Below, one piece after another: positions 34,215 through 42,837 of a stretch of 48,857 bases of DNA. The DNA is from a bacterium (GTDB taxonomy: Bacteria; Desulfobacterota; JAPLJL01). The stretch's first letter is position 1. Every line of letters begins with the position of its first letter. The notes under the pieces are model-generated. The model had not been told where the DNA came from. It saw only the letters and a program-made list of their open reading frames with translations, and did not search any database. The translations under genes were made by a program, and so were the position numbers. The stretch covers positions 1 through 48,857 of the forward strand of contig JAQTNV010000025.1 of NCBI GenBank assembly GCA_028713675.1, read 5' to 3'.

Positions 34215-35546
34215 ATGCGGGCAGCTTTTACCAGTCTGGGTTGCCGGAGCAACCATTTCGATATGGTGGCGATGATCAACCGGCTTCGGGACCGCGGCGC
34301 GGAAATCGTTTCCTTCACAACCGCGGCCGATCTCTATCTGGTCAACACCTGTACGGTCACCGCGCAGGCGGATTTCCAGTCCCGGCAGCTCCTGCGCCGG
34401 GCCCGGAAAAGAAATCCCCGGGCCCGCGTGATCGCCATCGGCTGCGGCCCCCAGCGCGATCCGAAGGGATACGCGGCGTTGCCGGATGTGGACCTGGTCC
34501 TCGGAAATCCGGAAAAAACGGAGATTGCCGAAATCGTTCAGGATTACCGGCCGGCGGAATCCGGCGCTCCCCTGGTCCGGGTCAGCCCGATCGCCGGGGA
34601 AAAACGGGTGTTGAATTTCGGGGTTTGGCCGGATTTCGGACGGACCCGGACGGAGCTGAAGATCCAGGAGGGATGTGGCCAGGGGTGCAGCTACTGCGTG
34701 ATTCCGGAAACCCGCGGCGCCCCCCGCTCGGTTTCCCCGGAAGAATCCCTGGACGCGGTCGGGGAATTGGAAAAACTCGGTTACCGGGAGGTGGTCCTGA
34801 CCGGGACCCAGCTCACCGCTTACGGCCGGGAATATCAGACCAGCCTGTCCTCCTGGCTGAAAAACGTTTTCCGGGAGACCCGGAAAACCAGGATCCGCCT
34901 GAGTTCGCTCGAACCCTGGCGGGTGGACGATCAGCTCGCGGAAATGGCCCGGGACCGGAACCGCCTCTGCCCTCACTTTCACCTGGCGCTGCAGAGCCTG
35001 GATGATGACATCCTGAAGGAAATGAACCGGCCGGGAGACTCCTGCCGGATGGCGGCATTGGTCCGGGACCTGGCGGGGAAAAACCCGGAACTGGCCGTCG
35101 GCACAGACCTGATCTCCGGTTTCCCCGGCGAAACCGAAGAATCCTTTGCCCGGACCTATTCCATCCTGGAAGGGCTGCCGCTGGCTTATCTTCATGTTTT
35201 CCCATATTCCCCCCGGCCGGGCACGAAAGCATCGGCCCTGAAGAAGTGCGCTCCGGAACGCGAGATCAAGCGGCGGGTGCTGGCCCTGCGGGAGCTTTCC
35301 CGGAAGAAGCGGGGGGATTATTATGAGCGTTTTCTCGGACAGTGGCTGGAAGTGATCCCGGAAGAACCCGGGGCCGGGGAAAAAGATGCTTTCCGGGGAA
35401 TGAGTTCCAATTACATCCCCGTCCATTTTCCGCTGGATCCGACTCCCGGGCCGGCCGCGGGGCTTTACCGGGTCAAAGCGGAAAAAATCCTGCCCGGGCG
35501 GATCCCGCATCTCTGGGGATCCCAGGTTGAAAAAATAATCGAGTGA
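34215..35546 (+). CDS. mtaB: tRNA N6-threonylcarbamoyladenosine methylthiotransferase, MtaB-like
   Basis: A 443-residue radical-SAM enzyme that adds a methylthio group to t6A37 in tRNAs. The UPF0004 domain comes first with its Cys ligands in FTSLGCRSN, VNTCTVTA and AIGCGPQ. The radical-SAM cluster CxxxCxxC is at residues 154, 158 and 161 (GCGQGCSYCVIPETRG), followed by VVLTGTQLTAYG and LRELSRKKRG. A divergent TRAM-like end follows. MtaB is preferred over MiaB and RimO because of the SLGCRSNHFD start and the absence of the RimO GGC motif, but the three are close. GTG two codons earlier is an alternative to the ATG. Divergent from dctQ. Confidence 0.83.
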   Translation: MRAAFTSLGCRSNHFDMVAMINRLRDRGAEIVSFTTAADLYLVNTCTVTAQADFQSRQLLRRARKRNPRARVIAIGCGPQRDPKGYAALPDVDLVLGNPEKTEIAEIVQDYRPAESGAPLVRVSPIAGEKRVLNFGVWPDFGRTRTELKIQEGCGQGCSYCVIPETRGAPRSVSPEESLDAVGELEKLGYREVVLTGTQLTAYGREYQTSLSSWLKNVFRETRKTRIRLSSLEPWRVDDQLAEMARDRNRLCPHFHLALQSLDDDILKEMNRPGDSCRMAALVRDLAGKNPELAVGTDLISGFPGETEESFARTYSILEGLPLAYLHVFPYSPRPGTKASALKKCAPEREIKRRVLALRELSRKKRGDYYERFLGQWLEVIPEEPGAGEKDAFRGMSSNYIPVHFPLDPTPGPAAGLYRVKAEKILPGRIPHLWGSQVEKIIE

Positions 35547-35737
35547 GGATCGCAACCATCCGCCGAAAGGCTTATGATTCATTTTTAAGATAATCGTAAT
35601 TACTCAGGTTCACTGTCCAGGGTTACCATTCGCTATGCTCAGGGCAAGCACGGTTCTTAAGTTAAAGGCGGAGGATCACAAAGGTAACGAATTGTTTCGA
35701 ATCCATTTTTTGCATTTAATGAGGTTCCCAACCTTCC

Positions 35738-35763
35738 GAACCTTGAACGATGAACCTTGAACC
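35738..35763. repeat. 14-nt tandem of GAACCTTGAAC upstream of rnc
   Basis: GAACCTTGAAC recurs at 35738 and 35752 (14-nt register, two heptamers). It belongs to the same class of 7-8 nt periodic intergenic tracts as those at 11138 and 21851. The 263-nt spacer 35547-35809 otherwise shows no gene. Confidence 0.6.
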
Positions 35764-35809
35764 TAATAACCCGAGTAGGTAGGGATAATTAATTAATCTG
35801 CTGAAAATT

Positions 35810-36559
35810 ATGTCTTCCGAAGAAAAACAGAAAATATCGCCGGAACGGAGAGAAGTCCTGAGGACCCTGGAGGAGAAGCTGGCCTACCGGTTTCAATCGC
35901 TCGAGCTTCTGGAAACCGCGCTGACCCACGATTCCTTCGCCCATGAAAACCCCGGGCAGAACATTTACCCTAACGAACGGCTCGAGTTCCTGGGCGACGC
36001 CGTCCTGGGACTCGTGGCCGGCCACGAACTCTACCGGCTCTTCCCGCAGGCGGACGAGGGAACCCTGACCAAGATGCGTGCCGCCCTGGTCTCCCAGGAA
36101 AGGCTGGCGGAGATCGCCCGGCGGATGGAACTGGGGGAATTTCTCAACCTGAGCCAGGGGGAAAAACTTGCCGGGGGCCGGGAAAAGGAATCAATCATCG
36201 CCGAGGCGCTGGAAGCGGTCTTCGGGGCCGTTTATCTGGACGGGGGGATGGAAGCCGCCCGGGAAAAGATCGAGCAGATCCTGAATCCATTGATATCGGA
36301 CCTGGTCCAGGGCCGGATCGGGCAGGATTTCAAAAGCAAACTCCAGGAAATAATCCAGGAACGCTTTAAAAAACCGCCCTCCTACCGGATCGTTTCCGAG
36401 TCCGGGCCCTCCCAGGCCAGGGTTTTCCAGGCCGAGGTCAATCTTCCGGACTCTTCGCTTTCCGCCGCCGGGACCGGCCGGACCAAGCGGTCCGCGGAAC
36501 AGGCCGCGGCCAAGGCGCTCCTGGAAAAACTGGAGAATGGCAACAATGCCCGGCCTTGA
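35810..36559 (+). CDS. rnc: ribonuclease III
   Basis: A 249-residue double-strand-specific endoribonuclease that processes rRNA precursors and structured RNAs. The catalytic domain (about 10-160) has the signature NERLEFLGDAVLGLVAG with the metal-binding Glu and Asp, and AEALEAVFGAVYLDGG with the second catalytic Glu. The dsRNA-binding domain (about 165-245) ends SAEQAAAKALLEKLEN. The ribosome site before ATG 35810 is weak. The 3' end overlaps the start of the next, P-loop, gene. Confidence 0.95.
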   Translation: MSSEEKQKISPERREVLRTLEEKLAYRFQSLELLETALTHDSFAHENPGQNIYPNERLEFLGDAVLGLVAGHELYRLFPQADEGTLTKMRAALVSQERLAEIARRMELGEFLNLSQGEKLAGGREKESIIAEALEAVFGAVYLDGGMEAAREKIEQILNPLISDLVQGRIGQDFKSKLQEIIQERFKKPPSYRIVSESGPSQARVFQAEVNLPDSSLSAAGTGRTKRSAEQAAAKALLEKLENGNNARP

Positions 36560-37385
36560 ATTCTCCCTCGACGAACTCGGGGTTGAAATCATTTTCGACC
36601 CGGCCGGTTTCCGGGAAATCCCTCCGGATATTTCCTTTTCTTCCCGGCCCGCTACGAGCCGGAAGGCCCGGGAAAAAGCGGTTCTCCGCTTTTCCCGGCT
36701 CTCCCCCGACCAGGATCCTTTTCCCCTGATCCCCGGCCAGGACCTGCCGATAAAAGTTGAGCGGGAAGGAAACCGGCTGATTTTTCGCTCCTCCGGATCC
36801 CGGGCGGAATATGATCTGAAAACCCGGCAAGGCGAGATCCGGGCCGTCCCGGACCGGCTTTCCGGATCCCTGGAGAATTTTCTCCGGGTCATTTATTCAT
36901 ACTTTTTGCTCGAGCGGGGAGGGGTGCTCCTGCACGCTTTCGGTTTTGCCTGGAAAGGTTCCGCCCATATCCTCTTCGGGCCTTCGGGTTCCGGGAAAAG
37001 CACCGCGGCGGGATTATCCTCCGGGATTTCCGCCGGCGGCAACCAGGTGACGATCCTCTCCGATGATGTGCTCCAGGTGATCGCCGGCGGGCGCAACGGC
37101 GATTTCTTGGTTTCCCGTCCACCGCTGGAGACCAGGCTTCCTTCCTGCGACCAACGCTGGCCGGCAAAAAGCGCCTTCCTGCTGGTCAAAAACCACCGCC
37201 ATCTTATCGTCCCTTCCGAGCCGGCGGTTTCCCTCTCGCGTCTCCTGGCCAATGTTCTTTACGTTTCTGAAGATCCGGAGACCATCCCGGAGCTCCTGGG
37301 TCTCCTGGAGAAATTTGCCCGGGCCTGCCCGGTCGGGGAACTTCACTTCCGGCCGGACCCGGGATTTTTTAAATTAATCATCTGA
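36546..37385 (+). CDS. HprK-like P-loop protein
   Basis: About 279 residues. The N-terminal 115 are beta-rich with no recognised domain. Then comes GGVLLHAFGFAWKGSAHILF and a Walker A loop GPSGSGKSTAAG, followed by ILSDDVLQVI, which is the Asp-Asp of HprK-type PEPCK-fold kinases (HprK and relatives place the catalytic Asp there). RPPLETRLPSCD and KSAFLLVKNHRH follow. The fold points to an HPr-kinase-related phosphotransferase, but the HprK capture loop is not evident and no ptsH gene is in the window, so the substrate is unknown. ATG 36546 is preferred because GGAG lies 10 nt upstream; ATG 36537 is possible. Overlaps rnc and precedes der by 12 nt. Confidence 0.7.
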   Translation: MPGLEFSLDELGVEIIFDPAGFREIPPDISFSSRPATSRKAREKAVLRFSRLSPDQDPFPLIPGQDLPIKVEREGNRLIFRSSGSRAEYDLKTRQGEIRAVPDRLSGSLENFLRVIYSYFLLERGGVLLHAFGFAWKGSAHILFGPSGSGKSTAAGLSSGISAGGNQVTILSDDVLQVIAGGRNGDFLVSRPPLETRLPSCDQRWPAKSAFLLVKNHRHLIVPSEPAVSLSRLLANVLYVSEDPETIPELLGLLEKFARACPVGELHFRPDPGFFKLII

Positions 37386-37397
37386 ACCGGAGCCCGC

Positions 37398-38768
37398 ATG
37401 AAACCCGCAACCGTGGCCATTGTCGGAAGACCCAACGTGGGGAAATCCACGCTTTTCAACCGGATCGTAGGAGCCCGGCGGGCGATCGTGGAACCCACCC
37501 CGGGGGTGACCCGGGACCGGAATTACGCGCCGGCCCTCTGGCAGGGCCGATCGTTTCAGCTGATCGACACCGGCGGCTGGGAGGTTAATTCCACCGACCG
37601 GCTTCAGGACCAGATCCGTCAGGCGGCCCAGCGGGCGGTTTCCGAGGCCGACCTGGTGATTTTCCTCCTGGACTGCCGGGAAGGGCTGAACCCGATCGAC
37701 CCGGAAATTTACAACTACCTGCGGGGATCGGGCCGTCCGATCCTGGTGGCGGTAAATAAAGTTGATAGTCAGCAGGCCGAAGAAAACCTGGCGGATTTCT
37801 ATCGGCTCGGGGCCCCGGAGATATTTCCGGTTTCAGCAGAGCACGGGACCTCGATCGGGGAACTTCTCGACGAGATTGTCCGGCAGCTGCCTGCCCCGGA
37901 GGAGGGGGAAGGGGAACCGGAAGCGGAGGAGGAAAACCGGCTCCGGGTGGCCATTATCGGGCGTCCGAACGTGGGAAAATCCACCCTGGTCAACCGGCTC
38001 GTCGGAGACGAGCGGATGATTGTCGACGACCGGCCGGGAACCACCCGGGACCCGATCGACATCCAGGTCCGACTAAAGCGCGGCGATCAGGCCCTGGATC
38101 TTTCCCTGATCGACCTGGCCGGAATTCGCCGCCCGAACCGGATTTCCGACCCGATCGAGCATTACAGCGTTACCCACTCGCTCAAGGCCGTCCGGAGGTC
38201 CGAGGTGGCCCTGCTGGTCCTGGACGCCGGGGAATCCATCGAGGTGTCGGAAGGCAAAATCATCGTAAAGCTCCTGGCCCAGGAGGCCCGCCTGGCTGAA
38301 TTCGTTTACGACCGCGGCCGGGGGCTGATCCTGGTCGTGAACAAGTGGGACCTGCTTCGGAAAAAAAATATCCAGACACAGGAGATCCTGGGCGGAATCC
38401 GGGACCGGGACCGCTGGCTGGACCTGGCGGATCTGGCGATGATCTCCGCTTTAACCGGGGAGGGCATGGACACCCTGATCGGTTATCTGTTCAAATACCA
38501 CGAGGTTCTGAAAAAGATCCCCACGGCGGTCCTGAATAGAACCATCCAGCGGGCGATCGAGCGCCACCACCCCCCGGCGTTCCGGGGAAGGGAAATCCGG
38601 GTTTTTTACGCCACCCAGGTCCAAAGCCTCCCCCAGACTTTCGTCATTTTCACCAATCATCCCCAAGGAATAACGGACGATTACCAAAAGTACCTGGCCA
38701 ACGTTATCCGGGAGGAACTGGGATTAAAAGGCATTCCCGTCAAGCTGAAATTCCGGAAAAAAACTTGA
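37398..38768 (+). CDS. der: ribosome-assembly GTPase Der (EngA)
   Basis: A 456-residue protein with two tandem GTPase domains and a C-terminal KH-like domain. G1 motifs are GRPNVGKSTLFN (residues 10-21) and GRPNVGKSTLVN (near 192). DTGGW and DLAGI mark the G3 loops, NKVD and NKWD the G4 loops. The KH-like end (RAIERHHPPAFRGREIRVFY, QTFVIFTNHP) is diagnostic. Der helps 50S subunit maturation. It lies 12 nt after the HprK-like gene in an rnc-kinase-der run. Confidence 0.96.
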   Translation: MKPATVAIVGRPNVGKSTLFNRIVGARRAIVEPTPGVTRDRNYAPALWQGRSFQLIDTGGWEVNSTDRLQDQIRQAAQRAVSEADLVIFLLDCREGLNPIDPEIYNYLRGSGRPILVAVNKVDSQQAEENLADFYRLGAPEIFPVSAEHGTSIGELLDEIVRQLPAPEEGEGEPEAEEENRLRVAIIGRPNVGKSTLVNRLVGDERMIVDDRPGTTRDPIDIQVRLKRGDQALDLSLIDLAGIRRPNRISDPIEHYSVTHSLKAVRRSEVALLVLDAGESIEVSEGKIIVKLLAQEARLAEFVYDRGRGLILVVNKWDLLRKKNIQTQEILGGIRDRDRWLDLADLAMISALTGEGMDTLIGYLFKYHEVLKKIPTAVLNRTIQRAIERHHPPAFRGREIRVFYATQVQSLPQTFVIFTNHPQGITDDYQKYLANVIREELGLKGIPVKLKFRKKT

Positions 38769-38844
38769 AAAATATCGGAGTGAAAAGTTAGGCGGCAGCG
38801 GTTAGAATACATATGATGGATTGACCAATCTCATCTGAATTCTT

Positions 38845-39774
38845 ATGGTTTCCAGAATATCAATAGAAAAACATTTTCAAAGAATATCAGATAGATCAAA
38901 GCTATCAGCTAAAGTATTTCATAATACTTTTAAATCTTTTTCCGCTAATGACGGCACCAACATGGCCGCTTCCATATCCTTTTATATTCTCCTGTCTTTT
39001 ATCCCTTTGCTCCTGCTTTCCATTTCCATCCTGGGTTTTTTCGCGGGAAGTTCCCCCGCCCATTTCGACCAGATCATGGCTAAAATCAGGATAGTTCTTC
39101 CCTTTATCGACGAGGGAGTGGTCCGGGCTCTCCAAAAAACCGTTTCCGGAAAAGGGGCGCTGGGAGTGGGAGGGCTTTTAGCCCTGCTCTGGAGCGTGAA
39201 CCAGATCTTTGCCTCATCGGAAAGGGTCTTGAACCGGATTTTTCAGATCAAGAAGGGCAGGGGCTTTATCAAAGCCAGGCTGGTTTCCCTGGGCCTCGCC
39301 CTGGCGCTCGGGATTTCCCTGGTCCTTTCGGTTGGGGTGGGAATGCTGGCCGGGGTCCTGGAAAAGATCCCATTAGGGTCGCTGAGCATTCGGATCGGGA
39401 TGATTCTTAATCATCCTCTCGTCGCCCTGTGGCTGCCGCTTCTGCTCCTGGCCGCCTCATTTACGGTTTTGACCGTGATCCTTCCCCACGGCAAGGTTTA
39501 CTTCCGCTACGCCGTCCTGGGCGGCGCGGTCTTCGCCACGCTTTTTGAATTAGCCAAGTATTTTTTTACCTACTATATAATGAAAGTCAGCAACGTCAGC
39601 CTGATTTACGGATCATTCGGGTCCATCATTATTATCATCCTGTGGGTTTTCTACCTCTCGATTCTTTTTATTTTCTCGGCCGAGTTTGTTTCCGTGGTCC
39701 AGTTCTGGGGTGAAGAGGAGAGGTTACAGATATCCCTGGCCGAGCTCGAAGAATCCATTCCGCTGGCCAATTAA
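38845..39774 (+). CDS. YihY/BrkB-family membrane protein
   Basis: A 309-residue inner-membrane protein with about six spans. Family marks are MAASISFYILLSFIPLLLLS, the middle ALLWSVNQIFASSERVLNRI, LPHGKVYFRYAVLGGAVFAT and NVSLIYGSFGSIIIIILWVF. Function of this family is not settled; it was once annotated as ribonuclease BN, which is wrong. The first 35 codons are AT-rich compared with the rest. The ATG has no obvious ribosome site. Confidence 0.85.
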   Translation: MVSRISIEKHFQRISDRSKLSAKVFHNTFKSFSANDGTNMAASISFYILLSFIPLLLLSISILGFFAGSSPAHFDQIMAKIRIVLPFIDEGVVRALQKTVSGKGALGVGGLLALLWSVNQIFASSERVLNRIFQIKKGRGFIKARLVSLGLALALGISLVLSVGVGMLAGVLEKIPLGSLSIRIGMILNHPLVALWLPLLLLAASFTVLTVILPHGKVYFRYAVLGGAVFATLFELAKYFFTYYIMKVSNVSLIYGSFGSIIIIILWVFYLSILFIFSAEFVSVVQFWGEEERLQISLAELEESIPLAN

Positions 39775-39817
39775 TCCGGGAAATTACCCGCTAGATTCCG
39801 CCCCCGCAAGTTCCGGC

Positions 39818-39852
39818 AAAAAAAAAGGGTTGGAGGGCAAGGCCTCCAACCC
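39818..39852 (-). terminator. intrinsic terminator of the outer-membrane-type protein gene
   Basis: On the minus strand GGGTTGGAGG pairs with CCTCCAACCC over a 6-nt loop (39827-39852), followed by nine T (39818-39826). It lies 22 nt after the minus-strand stop. Confidence 0.9.
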
Positions 39853-39874
39853 CGGATTTAAGCCGGATTAATTT

Positions 39875-40462
39875 TTAATCAAAATAGTAATGGATTCCGC
39901 CGCTGAAGGTTGAACCGACGGTGTGAACACCGAAGCCGGTATCAGCATTGTCAGCGAACGGGATGCACAGGTTGAAGTCCAGGCCGCCCTCCAGGGAGAA
40001 TCCCACGTTGGGAAGCCCTTGGAAGAAATACTCGGCCCCAAATCCGCCGATCAGGTCAAATCCTATAGCCCAATCGACATCTTCCTCGATCAGCATGCCC
40101 ATCCCGATGAGCGCAGAGAAAGTCGCCTGTTTGGACTTGGCGATGGTGGGGAGAACCCTGATTCCCATCGAAAGTCCGGTTTTCCAGTCGGCGACATGCT
40201 GAGTCCCAAAACCCAGGTAAGGATTGATCGCGATATTTTCCTTGTTGATTCTCAGCGAAAGCTGGACATCATCGGCGCTCATGACATTCCCGAGAAAAGC
40301 CGAAGTGACGCCAATCCCGACGCCTTGGGGGACGGAAGCAGCCGCCTTTGCGAGCGGGGCGGGCGGGGCGGCCTGGGCGGCCTCCGCGATCTGAGCCAGG
40401 GCCATCATTCCCGCCAGCACCATCCCTGTGATCAGTGTCAAATTGAGAGTTGTTCTTTTCAT
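39875..40462 (-). CDS. probable outer-membrane beta-barrel protein
   Basis: A 195-residue exported protein. Signal peptide LITGMVLAGMMALAQIAEAA, a short Ala/Pro linker, then alternating amphipathic strands (GIGVTSAFLGN, LSLRINKENIAINPYLGFGT, FGVHTVGSTFSGGIHYYFD) ending in a C-terminal aromatic-Asp, as in outer-membrane proteins. Composition and strand pattern suggest an eight-stranded barrel, but no family is recognised. ATG 40462 is chosen for AGGAGA 7 nt upstream and a good signal; longer readings lack one. It has its own terminator and lies between genes of opposite strand. Confidence 0.72.
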   Translation of the reverse strand: MKRTTLNLTLITGMVLAGMMALAQIAEAAQAAPPAPLAKAAASVPQGVGIGVTSAFLGNVMSADDVQLSLRINKENIAINPYLGFGTQHVADWKTGLSMGIRVLPTIAKSKQATFSALIGMGMLIEEDVDWAIGFDLIGGFGAEYFFQGLPNVGFSLEGGLDFNLCIPFADNADTGFGVHTVGSTFSGGIHYYFD

Positions 40463-40628
40463 GTTTTTCTCCTTTCGTTTCTTTTCCGATAAACCGGAAC
40501 ATTCCCTGTATGTTGTAAGAGTATATGATTTCATTAAACCGGTTTTTAGTCAAATGGAAGATGGTTTGACTTCCCCGGTTTTTTTTCCTATCCTTCTTTA
40601 AAACCTTTATACCCGAGGAGGCAATAAA

Positions 40629-41456
40629 TTGGTCCGCAGGATAACACGCAAAGAAATCAAGAAACCGGATGAATTCATCAAGGACACTACCAAGGCATTC
40701 GATTTCGTCCTAAAGAATAGCAGCATTTTTATTTCCGTGCTCCTGGCGATCATGGTTATCGCCGCAGTGGTATTCATTGTTGTTTTCCAGGGGAAAAAGA
40801 CGGAAGAAAAGGCGCAGGTTTTTCTATACCAGGCCATTCGCGATTTCCGGGGACCGACCCTGGACCTCTCCGAACTGGGGATTCCCAAGCCGGACGAAAA
40901 AGCTGAATCCCCGGCGGAAAAAACCGAGAGAGTCAAAATGGCGGAAGCCAAGTTTCTGGAAATCGCCGAAAAATATCCCAAGACCCAGGCCGCCTGGCAA
41001 GCCCGTTTTTACCTCGCCAATTGCCAATACCAGCTGGGAGATTCCCTGGCCGCCATCGATTCGTACCAGAAAATCCTGGATTCTAAAAAACTCAAGGATC
41101 TGAACTTGACGGCTATGATCACTTATAACCTGGGATTTCTCTATGAAAATCTGGGTTACATGGATCGGGCGATTGAATACTACCGTTCCGTCATGGAATT
41201 GGGTTCCAATCTATACACTCAGCTGATCGGGGAAGATCTGAAAAGGGCGCAATGGAAATCCGAATATCTGAAACAAAACCGGCCCCAGGGAATGGCCCCG
41301 GCGGGAGGGCCGGCCGCTCCGGGACAACCCCAGCCGGGAATCCAGCTTCAGCTTAATCCGGGAGCTCCTCCGGGAGAAGTCGCTCCCGGAAAAACCGCTT
41401 CGGAAAAAACCAAGCCGGGAAAGAAGACCCGGGGTCAGAAATCCAAGAAACCCTGA
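40629..41456 (+). CDS. YfgM-like membrane-anchored TPR protein
   Basis: A 275-residue protein with a cytoplasmic basic N-terminus, one membrane span (SSIFISVLLAIMVIAAVVFI), and TPR-like helices outside (AEAKFLEIAEKYPKTQAAWQ, DSLAAIDSYQKILDSKKLKD, LGYMDRAIEYYRSVMELGSN). A Pro/Gly/Gln-rich and then Lys-rich tail ends it. This layout matches YfgM, a periplasmic chaperone-like partner of the secretion machinery. Start is TTG with GAGGAGG 8 nt ahead. The following gene is BamB-like and der lies 2 kb upstream, as in the yfgM-bamB-der neighbourhood of enterobacteria, which supports the assignment. Confidence 0.7.
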   Translation: MVRRITRKEIKKPDEFIKDTTKAFDFVLKNSSIFISVLLAIMVIAAVVFIVVFQGKKTEEKAQVFLYQAIRDFRGPTLDLSELGIPKPDEKAESPAEKTERVKMAEAKFLEIAEKYPKTQAAWQARFYLANCQYQLGDSLAAIDSYQKILDSKKLKDLNLTAMITYNLGFLYENLGYMDRAIEYYRSVMELGSNLYTQLIGEDLKRAQWKSEYLKQNRPQGMAPAGGPAAPGQPQPGIQLQLNPGAPPGEVAPGKTASEKTKPGKKTRGQKSKKP

Positions 41457-41536
41457 AATCCCAGCGGGTTTGAATGAAATTTAATTTCATCCCGTTCCCG
41501 GCCCGGGGAGAATAGTCACACCTTTTTAATCATTTT

Positions 41537-42733
41537 ATGAAAGACCTAAAAAAACTGGCATTCATTGGCGGCCTGGCCTTACTGTGCTTTTGCCTTTCAA
41601 TGTTTTTGCCTCGGGAAACCCCTGCCGGAATAGTTCTATTTAAAGGAAACGGCTATGCCGTTTATTGGATGAAAAAACTGCTGGTAACCCAGGCCCGCTC
41701 ATTACTTAACCCGCTGGAACACGCTTCTTTGATTTATCATGAAGGGGTACTTTACGGGGGAACTTCAGAAGGAAAATTCTATGCGATTTCCGCCGACTCG
41801 GGACAGGTTCTCTGGGAATTCCAATCGGATGGTTCGATCGAATCCGAACCACTATGGGACGAGGAAACGGTATTTTTCGGCAACTCGGAGGGAACATTTT
41901 ACGCACTGAAAGCCGACACCGGAGAGGTGCTGTGGTTTTTCCCAACCGGAAAGATTGTTTTCTCCCGGCCGGTAATTGATGGAAACAACATAATTATCCT
42001 GAACAATGATAATCGGCTGTTTTCACTGGATAAATTTCGAGGCGATGTAATCTGGATCAAGACCATCGAAACCGAATCAAACTTCAATCAAAATATCTTT
42101 TACGGTTCCTCTTCGCCGGTCATATACGGCGGTAAGATATATGTCGGCCTTTCGGACGGATTTCTGGCCTGTTTATCCCTCCAAGGTGAACTCATCTGGA
42201 AAAAGGATCTCGCGGAAGGAATTGACTATCGGGATCTGGACGCCACCCCGGTTATCTCCGGCAATGTCCTGGTTATCCCTAATTTGGGGGCGGTAAGCAC
42301 ATTCGGAATCAACCCGGATACCGGGGATATCCTTTGGAAGATACCCGAAGGCGGAAATACCGGAGGGGTTGTTTCCAAAAACGACTCTGTCTGTCTCCCC
42401 CTGGTTTCCAAGAATCCGGAAAGGGGAGATCTGCTGAAACTTTCCTGCCTTAACCCGGCCAATGGAATAAAGACCTGGGAATCAGACAATATCAAATCAA
42501 TTGAACCAGAACAGGATTACGGATGGAATCCGACCCTTCCGTTATTTCTGGGAAATAAATCAGTTTTTGGACTTTCCGGAAACGGGTTGGCTATTATTGA
42601 TAATGAAAATGGAAAGGTAGCGGGATTTATGCCGTTATCATCTGGGATATCATCAAAACCGGTTCAGGGAGAGGGAAGAGATATATTCGTGATTTCCAAT
42701 GATGGGTATATTTATAAAATCCTCATTTTATAA
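41537..42733 (+). CDS. exported PQQ-like beta-propeller protein, BamB-like
   Basis: A 398-residue protein with a signal-like N-terminus (LAFIGGLALLCFCLSMFLPR) and repeated PQQ-type blades of the form GGTSEGKFYAISADSGQVLW, GNSEGTFYALKADTGEVLWF, LFSLDKFRGDVIWIKT and INPDTGDILWKIPEGG. Such propellers include BamB of the outer-membrane protein assembly complex, periplasmic dehydrogenase relatives and structural proteins. The PQQ- and Ca-binding residues of dehydrogenases are not seen. The signal Cys residues do not make a good lipobox, unlike BamB lipoproteins. It follows the YfgM-like gene by 80 nt. Confidence 0.72.
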   Translation: MKDLKKLAFIGGLALLCFCLSMFLPRETPAGIVLFKGNGYAVYWMKKLLVTQARSLLNPLEHASLIYHEGVLYGGTSEGKFYAISADSGQVLWEFQSDGSIESEPLWDEETVFFGNSEGTFYALKADTGEVLWFFPTGKIVFSRPVIDGNNIIILNNDNRLFSLDKFRGDVIWIKTIETESNFNQNIFYGSSSPVIYGGKIYVGLSDGFLACLSLQGELIWKKDLAEGIDYRDLDATPVISGNVLVIPNLGAVSTFGINPDTGDILWKIPEGGNTGGVVSKNDSVCLPLVSKNPERGDLLKLSCLNPANGIKTWESDNIKSIEPEQDYGWNPTLPLFLGNKSVFGLSGNGLAIIDNENGKVAGFMPLSSGISSKPVQGEGRDIFVISNDGYIYKILIL

Positions 42734-42815
42734 TTATTTAATTTATTAACTTGGTTCCGATAAGATATATTATGGAAACTTACAAATAATCTTTGGATAT
42801 TAAATAGTTCATATC

Positions 42816-42836
42816 AACAATCCACAATTGTTTTTT
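42816..42836 (+). terminator. weak AT-rich terminator after the propeller gene
   Basis: AACAAT pairs with ATTGTT around CCACA (42816-42832) and the T-run continues to 42836. The stem is short and AT-rich, so this is tentative. Confidence 0.35.
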
Positions 42837-42837
42837 C

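Noticed and set aside
41474..41490. Hairpin ATGAAAT-TTA-ATTTCAT after the YfgM-like gene
   Set aside because: AT-rich stem with no T-run; too weak to call a terminator.
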